Origin: Massilia yuzhufengensis
GTDB lineage: Bacteria > Pseudomonadota > Gammaproteobacteria > Burkholderiales > Burkholderiaceae_D
DNA length: 64,000 nucleotides
Direction of reading: 5' to 3'
Assembly: GCF_900112225.1 (NCBI RefSeq)
Contig: NZ_FOLD01000019.1
Location: 45,266-109,265 of the forward strand
This document shows, piece by piece, positions 53,716 through 61,802 of the stretch. The translations under genes were made by a program, and so were the position numbers. Under the pieces are notes generated by a model. It made no database searches. It saw nothing but the letters and a program-made list of their open reading frames with translations, and was not told where the DNA came from. Numbering within the stretch: position 1 is the first letter of the stretch; the number at the start of each line of letters is the position of its first letter.

Positions 53716-54114
53716 ATGCCGCCCCTCTCCCCATCGGTATCGGAAGTATTGAGCAAGCGCCTGCACGAGGCGCGTGAAGACCTGCTCGCGACCCTGCGCT
53801 CGCGCACCGACGCGCCGGACGACGAAGCCCCGGCCATCGCCCCGCTGGCCCACCAGGGCCAGTCCGACGACGCGCCGCAATCGGACATGCTCAGCGACAT
53901 AGAGCAGCATTTGGCCGACCACGAGTCCGCCCTTTTGCACGAGATCGACATTGCGATCGGCAAGCTGGAATCCGGCGGGGCCGGCATTTGCGAAGCCTGC
54001 GGGCAGGATATCCCCGAGGATCGCCTGCTGGCCACGCCCACCGTGCGCCTGTGCATCGCCTGCCAGGAGCAGCTGGAGAAAGACCGGCACACGGGGCGCG
54101 GCCCGTCGATGTAG
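53716..54114 (+). CDS. DksA/TraR-type zinc finger protein
   Basis: A 132-residue protein. A coiled-coil N-terminal part (EVLSKRLHEAREDLLATLRSRTDAP and IEQHLADHESALLHEIDIAIGKLESG) leads to a four-cysteine zinc finger (ICEACGQDIPEDRLLATPTVRLCIACQEQLEK). This is the DksA layout, slightly shorter than E. coli DksA. The coiled-coil tip lacks the usual DxxDxA order, so its effect on RNA polymerase may differ. It is divergent from ccoN across an FNR box, suggesting it is expressed with low-oxygen genes. Confidence 0.85.
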   Translation: MPPLSPSVSEVLSKRLHEAREDLLATLRSRTDAPDDEAPAIAPLAHQGQSDDAPQSDMLSDIEQHLADHESALLHEIDIAIGKLESGGAGICEACGQDIPEDRLLATPTVRLCIACQEQLEKDRHTGRGPSM

Positions 54115-54151
54115 GCCGCCGGGGCGGCATGCCGGTTACCGGTGGATGCGG

Positions 54152-54301
54152 TCACGCCGCATCGTCATCGTCCACCAGTACCCGCATGGCGGGCCCCTCC
54201 AGGTCTTCGAATTGCCCGCTCCCCGCCGCCCCGAAGAAGATCCACAGCGCCAGCGCCACCAGCACCACGCTGAGCGGAACGAGCAAGTAAAGCGCTTCCA
54301 T
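54152..54301 (-). CDS. ccoS: CcoS/FixS cbb3 maturation protein
   Basis: A 49-residue single-span protein (MEALYLLVPLSVVLVALALWIFFGAAGSGQFEDLEGPAMRVLVD, read in two parts) with the typical CcoS N-terminal helix and DLEGPAMRVL block. It is needed for haem and copper insertion into CcoN. It starts two bases after ccoI and ends the hemN-safE-ccoI-ccoS operon. Confidence 0.9.
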   Translation of the reverse strand: MEALYLLVPLSVVLVALALWIFFGAAGSGQFEDLEGPAMRVLVDDDDAA

Positions 54302-54303
54302 CC

Positions 54304-56721
54304 TCAGTCCTTTCGCAGCCGCAGAGCATTGAGCACGACGATCGCCGAACTGGCCGCCATCCCGATCCCGGACAACCAGGGATTGAGCATGCCGCTGGCC
54401 GCCGCCGGAATCGCCACCAGGTTGTAGATCGAGGCCCAGGTGAGGTTCTGGCGGATGACGGCCATGGTGCGGCGCGCGGTGTCGGCGGCGTCGGCCAGCG
54501 GGACCAGGCTGTCGCCCAGCAGCACGCCGTCGGCGTGCACCTGGGCCAGCTCGGCGCCGCGGCCCATGGCGAAGGAGACGTCGGCGCCGCGCAGCACAGC
54601 CGCGTCGTTGATGCCGTCGCCGATCATCGCCACCACCGCCCCCTCCCCCTGCAGCCGGCGCACGAACGCGAGCTTCTCGGCCGGCAGCTTGCCCCCGAAT
54701 GCGCTGTCGATGCCGAGCCGGGACGCGACCGACTGGGTGGCATCCTGGGCGTCGCCGCTGAGCAGGATCACGGTCTTGCCGCTGTCGCGGAAGCGCCGCA
54801 CCACGCTTGCGGCTTCGTCGCGCAGGGCGTCGGCCAGGTCGAAGCGCGCCAGCCAGTGGCCTTCGCTGACAAGCCAGGCGCTGCTGGTGCCGGTCGGCGC
54901 CGCCGAGCGCACCATGCCGCCGGCCAGCTCCTGGGCGAAGTCGGCGGTGCCGATGCGGTAGAGCACGCCGTCGATGCTGCCCTCGATGCCGCGCCCGATC
55001 TCGGCCCGGAGATGGCGCGCCGCCAGGCCATGGTCGGGCATCGCGTTGCGAATCGCCAGCCCGATCGGGTGGGCGATCTCGGCCTGCAGCGCGGCCGCGA
55101 TGCGCTGGCACAGGTCGGCGTCGAGCGGGCCGACCGGCAGCACCTGGCGCAGCACCGGCCGGCCCAGCGTCAGCGTGCCGGTCTTGTCGAACACGATGTG
55201 GGTGGCGCGCTCCAGGGTCTCGAGGGTGTGCGGGGACACCGCCAGCACCCCGCGCCGCAGCAGGCGGTCGGTGGCCGCCGCCAGCGCCGTCGGAGTGGCC
55301 AGCGACAGCGCGCACGGGCAGGAGATCACCAGCACCGCCACCGCGGCGTGCCAGGCGCGCGCCGGGTCGACCAGGTTCCAGGCCAGGTAGACGGCGGCGG
55401 TGAGCAGCAGCAGGCCGAGCACGGACCAGGCGGCGACCCGGTCGGCCCACTGGGCGATCGCCGGCTTGCCCATGCCGGCCCGCTCGACCAGGCGCACCAG
55501 CATCGCCAGCGTGCTGTCGCGCGCCGCCGACGTCACGCGCAGCACGATGGCCTGGCCGGCATTCACGGCGCCGCCCGGCAGCTGCTCGCCGGGGCCGACG
55601 CGGCGGGTGCGGCTTTCGCCGGTAAGCAGCGAGAAATCGAGCTCGCTGCTGCCCTCGGCCACGCTGCCGTCGGCCGGCACCGCCTGCCCGGGCTTGACCA
55701 GCACCAGGTCGCCCACGACGAGCGCCGCCGCCGGGACCAGTTCGGCGTCGCGCGCGGCCGGGTCGCCGCGCAGCCGCCATGCCGAAGCGGGAACGCCGCC
55801 GCGCAGCGCATCGAGTCCCATCGCCGCGCGGCGGCGCGCGCCCAGTTCCAGGTAGCGGCTGCCCAGCAGCAGGAAGATGAACATCGTGATCGAGTCGAAG
55901 TAGATGTCGCCGCGCCCCGAAACGAGCGCCGCGCAGCTGCCGGCGAACGCGGCCGCGATGCCCAGCGCGACCGGCACGTCCATCCCCGGCACGCCGCGCC
56001 GCAGGTCGCGCCAGGCGCCGCTAAAGAACGGCAGCGCCGAATAGCACACGGCCGGCAGCGTCAGCGCGAGCGAGGCCCATCCCATCAGGGCCGCCATGTC
56101 GGCGTCCATGGTGCCGTCGTCGGCCAGGTAGACCGGCACGGCGTACATCATCACCTGCATCATCGCCAGGCCCGCCACGAAGAGCTGGCGGAACAGGGTG
56201 CGGCGCGCGCGCTCGAGCTGCTCGCCGTGGCGCTGCGCATCGTAGGGAGCGGCCGCATACCCGATCGCGCGCAGCGCGCCGACGATGGCGCTGGGGCGGC
56301 ACAGGGCCGGGTCCCAGCGCAGGTGCACGCGCCCGGTGGCGACGTTGAGCGCGACCTGGCGCACGCCCGGCAGCCGGCCCAGGCGCCGTTCGACCAGCCA
56401 GACGCAGGCGCCGCAGCGCACGCCCTCGATGCTGAACGTGCCCTCGCCCGGCATGTCCACCGCGTCGTACAGGGCCAGTTCGGCCTCGTCGACGACGGCG
56501 GCCGACAGCGCGTAGCCGGTGCGCGCCGTGTAATAGTCGCCGAAGCCGCCGGCCACGATGGCCTCGGCGGCGGCCGCGCATCCCGGGCAGCACATGCTGC
56601 GCGCCGTTCCGTCGACCAGCGCCTGCCAGCGGTCCTCGCCCGCGACCGCCGCACCGCAGTGGTAGCACTGCCTGGCGCCGGCCTTCACGGGGGGCGCGAC
56701 TTGCGACAGGACGGCGCTCAT
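54304..56721 (-). CDS. ccoI: Copper-transporting P1B-type ATPase for cbb3 assembly
   Basis: An 805-residue copper exporter. The N-terminus has a cysteine-rich segment (QCYHCGAAV, MCCPGCAAAAEAIV) followed by a heavy-metal domain with GVRCGACVWLVE. The core carries the CPC ion motif (VISCPCALSLATPTALA), phosphorylation motif DKTGTLTLG, an AHPIGLAI variant of the HP locus, and MIGDGINDAAVL. CcoI moves copper across the inner membrane for the CuB centre of CcoN. Its ATG overlaps the SafE stop by four bases. Confidence 0.93.
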   Translation of the reverse strand: MSAVLSQVAPPVKAGARQCYHCGAAVAGEDRWQALVDGTARSMCCPGCAAAAEAIVAGGFGDYYTARTGYALSAAVVDEAELALYDAVDMPGEGTFSIEGVRCGACVWLVERRLGRLPGVRQVALNVATGRVHLRWDPALCRPSAIVGALRAIGYAAAPYDAQRHGEQLERARRTLFRQLFVAGLAMMQVMMYAVPVYLADDGTMDADMAALMGWASLALTLPAVCYSALPFFSGAWRDLRRGVPGMDVPVALGIAAAFAGSCAALVSGRGDIYFDSITMFIFLLLGSRYLELGARRRAAMGLDALRGGVPASAWRLRGDPAARDAELVPAAALVVGDLVLVKPGQAVPADGSVAEGSSELDFSLLTGESRTRRVGPGEQLPGGAVNAGQAIVLRVTSAARDSTLAMLVRLVERAGMGKPAIAQWADRVAAWSVLGLLLLTAAVYLAWNLVDPARAWHAAVAVLVISCPCALSLATPTALAAATDRLLRRGVLAVSPHTLETLERATHIVFDKTGTLTLGRPVLRQVLPVGPLDADLCQRIAAALQAEIAHPIGLAIRNAMPDHGLAARHLRAEIGRGIEGSIDGVLYRIGTADFAQELAGGMVRSAAPTGTSSAWLVSEGHWLARFDLADALRDEAASVVRRFRDSGKTVILLSGDAQDATQSVASRLGIDSAFGGKLPAEKLAFVRRLQGEGAVVAMIGDGINDAAVLRGADVSFAMGRGAELAQVHADGVLLGDSLVPLADAADTARRTMAVIRQNLTWASIYNLVAIPAAASGMLNPWLSGIGMAASSAIVVLNALRLRKD

Positions 56722-57494
56722 GGATTGGCTCCGGGGACAAGGCACAACACGTCGATCCAGCCGGCCGGCAGCCCGGCGACGGCGCGGTACAGCCCCAGCA
56801 GGCCGAAGGCCAGCACCAGCAGGCCGCAGGCCTGGCGCACGCCGCGCCGGCCCAGCCACCCGCGCAGCCTGGCGCCGGCCAGGCCGAGCGCGGCCAGCAT
56901 CGGCAAGGTGCCCAGGCCGAAGGCCAGCATGACGCTGGCGCCGCCCAGCGCCGATCCGCTCAGCATGGCCGTGACCAGCACGCTGTACACCATCCCGCAC
57001 GGCAGCCAGCCCCACAGCAGGCCGGCGGCGAACATGCGCGCCGGCGTGGCCGGGGGCCCGAGCCGCTCCAGCTGCGGCGCGACGCGGCGCCACAGCGCCT
57101 GCCCGCCCCGCTCGAGCAGCGCCAGGCCGCGCCAGGCATCCATCAGGTACAGGCCGAGCGCGGCCAGCATCAGGTTGGCCAGCACGTAGGCGCCCGCCTG
57201 CAGCGCCGGGAGCCCGGTGAGCAGCGCCGCGCCGCCGGCGGCGCCGCCGGCCAGCGCCCCCGCCGCGGCGTAACTGGCGATGCGCCCGCCGTTATAGGCC
57301 GCGGCGAACAGCGCCGGATGCGAGAGCACGGGCATCGCCACGGTGCGCACCGGCAGCGGGAAACCGCGCGGGCGCGTGCGCGCCATCGACAGCGCGCCGA
57401 CCACGCCGCCGCACATGCCGGCGCAGTGGACGCTGCCGGACAGGCCGACCAGGAAGACCGGTAACAGGCCGATGCCGTGGGTCGACAGGCTCAT
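56718..57494 (-). CDS. SafE/CcoH2-like membrane protein of the cbb3 cluster
   Basis: A 258-residue protein with about six helices of the sulphite exporter TauE/SafE family, in the short DsbD-like form common in cbb3 clusters. The start PVFLVGLSGSVHCAGMCGG has the paired cysteine CAGMC; a second motif LWGWLPCGMVYSVL mirrors it. Such proteins are thought to help copper delivery or thiol chemistry during oxidase assembly. It overlaps hemN upstream and ccoI downstream by four bases each. Confidence 0.88.
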   Translation of the reverse strand: MSLSTHGIGLLPVFLVGLSGSVHCAGMCGGVVGALSMARTRPRGFPLPVRTVAMPVLSHPALFAAAYNGGRIASYAAAGALAGGAAGGAALLTGLPALQAGAYVLANLMLAALGLYLMDAWRGLALLERGGQALWRRVAPQLERLGPPATPARMFAAGLLWGWLPCGMVYSVLVTAMLSGSALGGASVMLAFGLGTLPMLAALGLAGARLRGWLGRRGVRQACGLLVLAFGLLGLYRAVAGLPAGWIDVLCLVPGANP

Positions 57495-58948
57495 ACGGTG
57501 TGCGAGTGGCGCGGGCGGTCCTGGCGCGCCGCCAGGTAGCGGTCGAATACCATGCAGATGTTACGGATCAGCAGGCGCCCCTTGCCGGTGACGGTGAGCC
57601 ATTCGGGGCCGAGGCGCACCAGGCCATCGGCCTGCATCTGCCGCAGTTGCGCCAGCTCGGGCGCGAAGTAGTCGCGGAACACGATCGGGAAGGCCAGCTC
57701 CAGCGCCGGGATCGACACCTCGAACTGGCACATCAGCTTCTGGATCAGGGCGCGCCGCAGGGCGTCGTCCATATCCAGGCTCAGGCCGCGCGCGACCGGC
57801 AGTTCGTTGCGGTCGAGCAGCTCGTAGTATTCCTCGAGCGTCTTGACGTTCTGGCTGTAGGTCGCCCCCACCGCGCCGATGGCCGAGACGCCGCAGGCCA
57901 CCAGGTCGGTATCGGCATGGGTCGAGTAGCCCTGGAAGTTGCGGTGCAGGCGGCCCTGGCGCTGGGCCACGGCCAGCTCGTCGCGCGGCTTGGCGAAATG
58001 GTCCATGCCGATATACACGTAGCCGGCCGCCCCCAGCCGCTCGATGCACAGCTGGAGCATCCGCAGCTTGGTGTCGCTGGCGGGCATGTCGGCCTCCAGG
58101 ATACGGCGCTGCGGCTTGAACAGGCGGGGCATGTGGGCGTAGTGGTAGACCGCGATGCGGTCCGGGTCGGCCGCGACCACCTTGTCGAGGGTCGCGCGCA
58201 TGGTGTCCAGGGTCTGCATCGGCAGGCCGTAGATCAGGTCGATGCTCACCGAACGGAAGCCCGCCGCGCGCGCCGCCGCGATCACCGCGCGGGTCTCGGC
58301 CTCGGGCTGGACCCGGTTGACCGCGCGCTGGACTTCCGGATCGAAATCCTGCACGCCCAGGCTGATCCGGTTGAAGCCCTGGCGGCGCAGCGTGTGCACC
58401 CGTTCGGCCGAGACCGTGCGCGGGTCGACCTCGATCGAATATTCGCCCGTCTCGTCCGGCGCGAACCGGAAGCTGCGGCGCAGGTGCGCCATCAGCTCGT
58501 CCATCTGGGCGTCGCTGAGGTAGGTCGGGGTGCCGCCGCCCAGGTGCAGCTGCTCGACCTCGTTCATGCCGGCGAACAGGCCGGCCTGCATGCTGATTTC
58601 GCGCTTCAGGTAAGACAGGTAGGTGGCCGCCTTCTCGCGCTTCCTGGTGACGATCTTGTTGCAGGCGCAGTAGTAGCAGACCGTGTCGCAGAAGGGGATG
58701 TGCAGGTACAGCGACAGCGGGCGCGCGCCGCCGCGCGTGCGCAGGCCGGCCACGGCAAGCAGGTAGTCGCGATAGCCGAAGTCCTCGCCGAAGCGGTCGG
58801 CCGTCGGGTAGGAGGTATAGCGCGGGCCCGACTTGCCGAGCCGGCCGATCAGGTCGGCGTCGAACTCGACGCGGGTGCAGTCGTGGTCCGCGCATGCCGG
58901 GTCGGCATGGAGGGAAACGACGGGGGCCGGGAAGGCTGGTGCGTGCAT
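57491..58948 (-). CDS. hemN: Oxygen-independent coproporphyrinogen III oxidase
   Basis: A 485-residue radical SAM enzyme. Cys87, Cys91 and Cys94 (IPFCDTVCYYCACN) bind the cluster, with Cys96 completing the HemN motif. The GGGTPTYLS loop, VDPRTVSAERVHTLRRQGFNRISLGVQDFD and the C-terminal winged-helix domain to its end are all present. It makes protoporphyrinogen IX without oxygen. AGGAG lies nine bases before the ATG. An FNR promoter inside the end of the upstream paralogue drives it. It heads the hemN-safE-ccoI-ccoS operon. Confidence 0.95.
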   Translation of the reverse strand: MHAPAFPAPVVSLHADPACADHDCTRVEFDADLIGRLGKSGPRYTSYPTADRFGEDFGYRDYLLAVAGLRTRGGARPLSLYLHIPFCDTVCYYCACNKIVTRKREKAATYLSYLKREISMQAGLFAGMNEVEQLHLGGGTPTYLSDAQMDELMAHLRRSFRFAPDETGEYSIEVDPRTVSAERVHTLRRQGFNRISLGVQDFDPEVQRAVNRVQPEAETRAVIAAARAAGFRSVSIDLIYGLPMQTLDTMRATLDKVVAADPDRIAVYHYAHMPRLFKPQRRILEADMPASDTKLRMLQLCIERLGAAGYVYIGMDHFAKPRDELAVAQRQGRLHRNFQGYSTHADTDLVACGVSAIGAVGATYSQNVKTLEEYYELLDRNELPVARGLSLDMDDALRRALIQKLMCQFEVSIPALELAFPIVFRDYFAPELAQLRQMQADGLVRLGPEWLTVTGKGRLLIRNICMVFDRYLAARQDRPRHSHTV

Positions 58949-59007
58949 GTCAATCAACTCCTGCTGCCGCCGGTGTGCGGAAATGCAAACCGGCTCGAAC
59001 AGCAGGG

Positions 59008-59049
59008 AGTTTATTGATCGGCGTCTTGGAAATCCTTGACTTGCATCAA
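59008..59049 (-). promoter_or_regulatory. Class II FNR promoter of hemN, inside the upstream gene's 3' end
   Basis: On the minus strand TTGATGCAAGTCAA (59049-59036), one mismatch from the FNR consensus, is followed after 22 bases by TAAACT (59013-59008). The box encodes Leu-Met-Gln-Val-Lys of the degenerate HemN, and the -10 begins with that gene's TAA stop. Confidence 0.8.
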
Positions 59050-59982
59050 ATAGGGACGAGTCTGCTCACGGCGCATACGCTGCAGCACCCGCGCCACCGG
59101 CACCTGGTCCCGGTCGATCAGGGCGTAGTAGTCGCGCAGCGCTTCGGCGTTCCGGTACAGCACCGGCCCGACCGCGCCAAGGGCGCCGGCGCCGCAGCCG
59201 ACCAGGTGGGTCCCTGGGTAGTACTCGAAGCTGGCGGGGTCGGGCTTGGCGCCGGCGCGCACGAACTGGCCGGCGCCTGTGATGGCGTAGCCGGCGCGGT
59301 CGAGGCGCTCGATGCAATGCTGGCGCAGGCGCTGGGCGGCGGCGCCGGACGCCGCGCCGGCTGTGGGGCGGTGGCGCAGCAGCACCCGGTCCGGCGCCGC
59401 GGCCAGGGTGGCGTCGAGCATGCGGCGCAGCTGCCCGACGCCCTGCCCCGGCATGCCATAGGCCAGCGCCACGCAAACTGTTCGCAGGCCCGCGTCGCGC
59501 GCGGCGCCGGCCAGCAGCGGGAGCGCCTGGTGCGTGCCTGGCGCGCCGCCGTACTCGAAGCGGATGGCGTTGAAGCCCTGGCGGCGCAGGCTTGCCAGCC
59601 TGGCTTGCGGCAGGCCGCCGGGATCGACCGCCGCTTCGACGTCGGCGCCGTCGTCGCCCATGAAACGGAAACCGGCGCGCAGGTGGGTCAGCAGCCCGGT
59701 CAGCTGGGCGTTGGACAGGCCGGCCGCGCCGATGCCGTCGAAGCGCAGCTGCCGGAGGCTGCGGGTGCCGGCGAACAGCACGGCGTGCATCGCCAGCTCG
59801 CGCTTCAGGTAGGCCAGGTAGGTGTCGAGCGTGGCCGCGCCGCCGGCGCAGGAAAGCAGGCTCGGGACATGCAGGCGCAGCGAAAGCGGGCGCCGGTCCT
59901 GCGCCGGCAGGCTGGCGATCGCGTGGAGGAAGGCGCGGCTGCCTGTCGGGGCAGCCTGGGACGGTAGGATTGCGGCGTGCAT
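59011..59982 (-). CDS. Degenerate HemN paralogue lacking radical-SAM cysteines
   Basis: A 323-residue protein clearly aligned to HemN along its length: RPLSLRLHVP, TLDTYLAYLKRELAMHAVLFAG, LSNAQLTGLLTHLRAGFRF, DPGGLPQARLASLRRQGFNAIRF and the PGTHLVGCGAGALGAVGPVLYRNAEALRDYYALIDRDQVPVAR block. The cluster-binding C-x3-C-x2-C segment has become SLLSCAGGA (one Cys left, Cys45), and the C-terminal domain of HemN is absent. It cannot be a normal radical SAM enzyme. The frame is intact and GGAGG lies before the ATG. An ideal FNR promoter precedes it. It may regulate or bind HemN or haem. Confidence 0.8.
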   Translation of the reverse strand: MHAAILPSQAAPTGSRAFLHAIASLPAQDRRPLSLRLHVPSLLSCAGGAATLDTYLAYLKRELAMHAVLFAGTRSLRQLRFDGIGAAGLSNAQLTGLLTHLRAGFRFMGDDGADVEAAVDPGGLPQARLASLRRQGFNAIRFEYGGAPGTHQALPLLAGAARDAGLRTVCVALAYGMPGQGVGQLRRMLDATLAAAPDRVLLRHRPTAGAASGAAAQRLRQHCIERLDRAGYAITGAGQFVRAGAKPDPASFEYYPGTHLVGCGAGALGAVGPVLYRNAEALRDYYALIDRDQVPVARVLQRMRREQTRPYLMQVKDFQDADQ

Positions 59983-60037
59983 GGGTCCTCCAGCGTGCGC
60001 CGCCTTGCACCACTGCAAAGCGGCAAGCCCGGACCCC

Positions 60038-60079
60038 AGTCTATTAATTGATATCCTTGCAACCCTTGATTTAAATCAA
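60038..60079 (-). promoter_or_regulatory. Class II FNR promoter of the degenerate hemN
   Basis: On the minus strand the perfect box TTGATTTAAATCAA (60079-60066) is followed after 22 bases by TAGACT (60043-60038), about 56 bases upstream of the chosen ATG. The box abuts the 3' end of the aerotaxis gene (stop at 60076). Confidence 0.88.
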
Positions 60080-61641
60080 ATGCGCGCCAGCACGTGCGAT
60101 CCGAGCTTGAACACCGACAGCGCCTGCACCAGCTGTTCCGCCTCGGCCGCCACGCTGGCCGAGGCATTCGCCGATTCCTCCACCAGCGCCGCGTTCTCGC
60201 GCGTGATCAGGTCCAGCTGCGCCATGGCCGCATTCACCTGGGTGATGCCGGCGCCCTGCTCGCGGCTGGCGCCGGTGATGTCGTGCATGATCGCGGCCGC
60301 ATCGGCGACCCGCGCCACCACTTCGCGCATGGTCTGGCCGGCGTCGCCCACCTGCGCGTTGCCCTCGCCGACCTGGCGCACCGAGGCCTCGATCAGCGAC
60401 TTGATCTCTTTGGCGGCCGCGGCCGAGCGCTGTGCGAGGCTGCGCACTTCGCCGGCCACCACGGCGAAGCCGCGCCCCTGTTCACCGGCGCGCGCCGCCT
60501 CGACGGCGGCGTTCAGGGCCAGGATATTGGTCTGGAAGGCGATGCCGTCGATCAGGCCGATGATGTCGACGATGCGGGTGGCCGAAGCGCTGATCTGCTC
60601 CATGGTGTCACCGACCCGCCCGACCGCCTCGCCGCCGCGTCCGGCCACGCCGGACGCCGCCATTACCAGGGCGTCGGCGCGCACCGCGCTGTCGGTGTTG
60701 CTGCCGGCCGCCGCCGCGATCTGGGCCAGGCTGCTGGCGGTCTGCTCCAGGCTGGCCGCCTGGGCTTCGGTGCGGCTGGCCAGGTCGCCGTTGCCGGCCG
60801 CGATGTCGCGGGTCGCGTGTTCGATCGAGGCCACATTGCCGCGCACGTCGCCGACGATGGCCCTGAGGTTGATGTGTAGCTGGCGCACCGCCAGCTGCAG
60901 GCGGCCGATCTCGTCGTTGCCGCCAGGGGCGCATGGGTGGGACAGGTCGCCGCCGGCCAGCGCATAGACCGCCTCGGTGGCGCCGGCCAGTGGGCCGGCG
61001 ATGCTGCGCTGCAGCTCGGCCCAGGCGGCCAGCGTGGCCAGCACCCCGGCGCCGGCCAGCACTTTCCACGCCAGGCTCTCGGCCGTCATGCCCAGGCCCG
61101 CCACCAGCAAGGCCTGGCTCGCCATCAGGATGCCCAGGCGGCGCGACAGCGGCAGCGTGCGCAGCGCCCCGATCCGGGCGCGCCAGCCCAGGCGCACCAC
61201 GGCGCCGCGCCGGATCCCCAGGCCTTTCGCCTCGCCCGCGCGGAACTGGCGATACAGCGCGCTTGCCGCCTGCACCTGGGCGCGCGTCGGCGCGGTACGC
61301 ACCGACATGTAGCCGGTGATGCGGCCTGCTTGCTTGACCGGCACCACGTTGGCCACTACCCAGTAGAAGTCGCCGTTCTTGCGGCGGTTCTTGACCATCC
61401 CGGTCCAGGGCTCGCCCCCCTGCAAGGTAGCCCACAGGTCGGCAAACGCTTCCGGCGGCATGTCCGGATGGCGCACGGTGTTGTGCGCCTTGCCCAGCAG
61501 TTCTTCTTCGGTAAAGCCGCTGACCTCGATGAAGCTCGGGTTGACGTAGGTGATGCGGCCCTTCGTGTCGGTGGTCGAGACGATCGACTGGCCTTCTTTC
61601 ATCAGGTACTCGATACCGGTTACCGGCAAGTTACTTCTCAA
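60076..61641 (-). CDS. Aer-type PAS chemoreceptor (aerotaxis)
   Basis: A 521-residue receptor with an N-terminal PAS domain ([73 protein letters not shown], read in parts), the FAD-binding type found in Aer. A hydrophobic segment, HAMP-like region and signalling domain with [43 protein letters not shown] follow. It senses redox or oxygen and signals to CheA. The start is TTG with AGGAG six bases upstream. A perfect FNR box precedes it. Confidence 0.9.
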   Translation of the reverse strand: MRSNLPVTGIEYLMKEGQSIVSTTDTKGRITYVNPSFIEVSGFTEEELLGKAHNTVRHPDMPPEAFADLWATLQGGEPWTGMVKNRRKNGDFYWVVANVVPVKQAGRITGYMSVRTAPTRAQVQAASALYRQFRAGEAKGLGIRRGAVVRLGWRARIGALRTLPLSRRLGILMASQALLVAGLGMTAESLAWKVLAGAGVLATLAAWAELQRSIAGPLAGATEAVYALAGGDLSHPCAPGGNDEIGRLQLAVRQLHINLRAIVGDVRGNVASIEHATRDIAAGNGDLASRTEAQAASLEQTASSLAQIAAAAGSNTDSAVRADALVMAASGVAGRGGEAVGRVGDTMEQISASATRIVDIIGLIDGIAFQTNILALNAAVEAARAGEQGRGFAVVAGEVRSLAQRSAAAAKEIKSLIEASVRQVGEGNAQVGDAGQTMREVVARVADAAAIMHDITGASREQGAGITQVNAAMAQLDLITRENAALVEESANASASVAAEAEQLVQALSVFKLGSHVLARI

Positions 61642-61681
61642 AACAATCTCCTAGTTGCCACACGGCAAAATTCAGCGCCCG

Positions 61682-61722
61682 ATTCTACCTTGGGGACCGC
61701 TATATTTTTTGATCTAGATCAA
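61682..61722 (-). promoter_or_regulatory. Class II FNR promoter of the aerotaxis gene
   Basis: On the minus strand TTGATCTAGATCAA (61722-61709) is a perfect box; TAGAAT (61687-61682) follows after 21 bases and the TTG start lies about 40 bases further on. On the other side the box is 80 bases from the YdjM-like gene. Confidence 0.85.
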
Positions 61723-61802
61723 GAGATGCCAAACCAGTTGTGTCAGATGAGCTCATAAACCTGGATTTCCGACAAAAGTTGCCGTTGGTGTAATCTGGCG
61801 CC

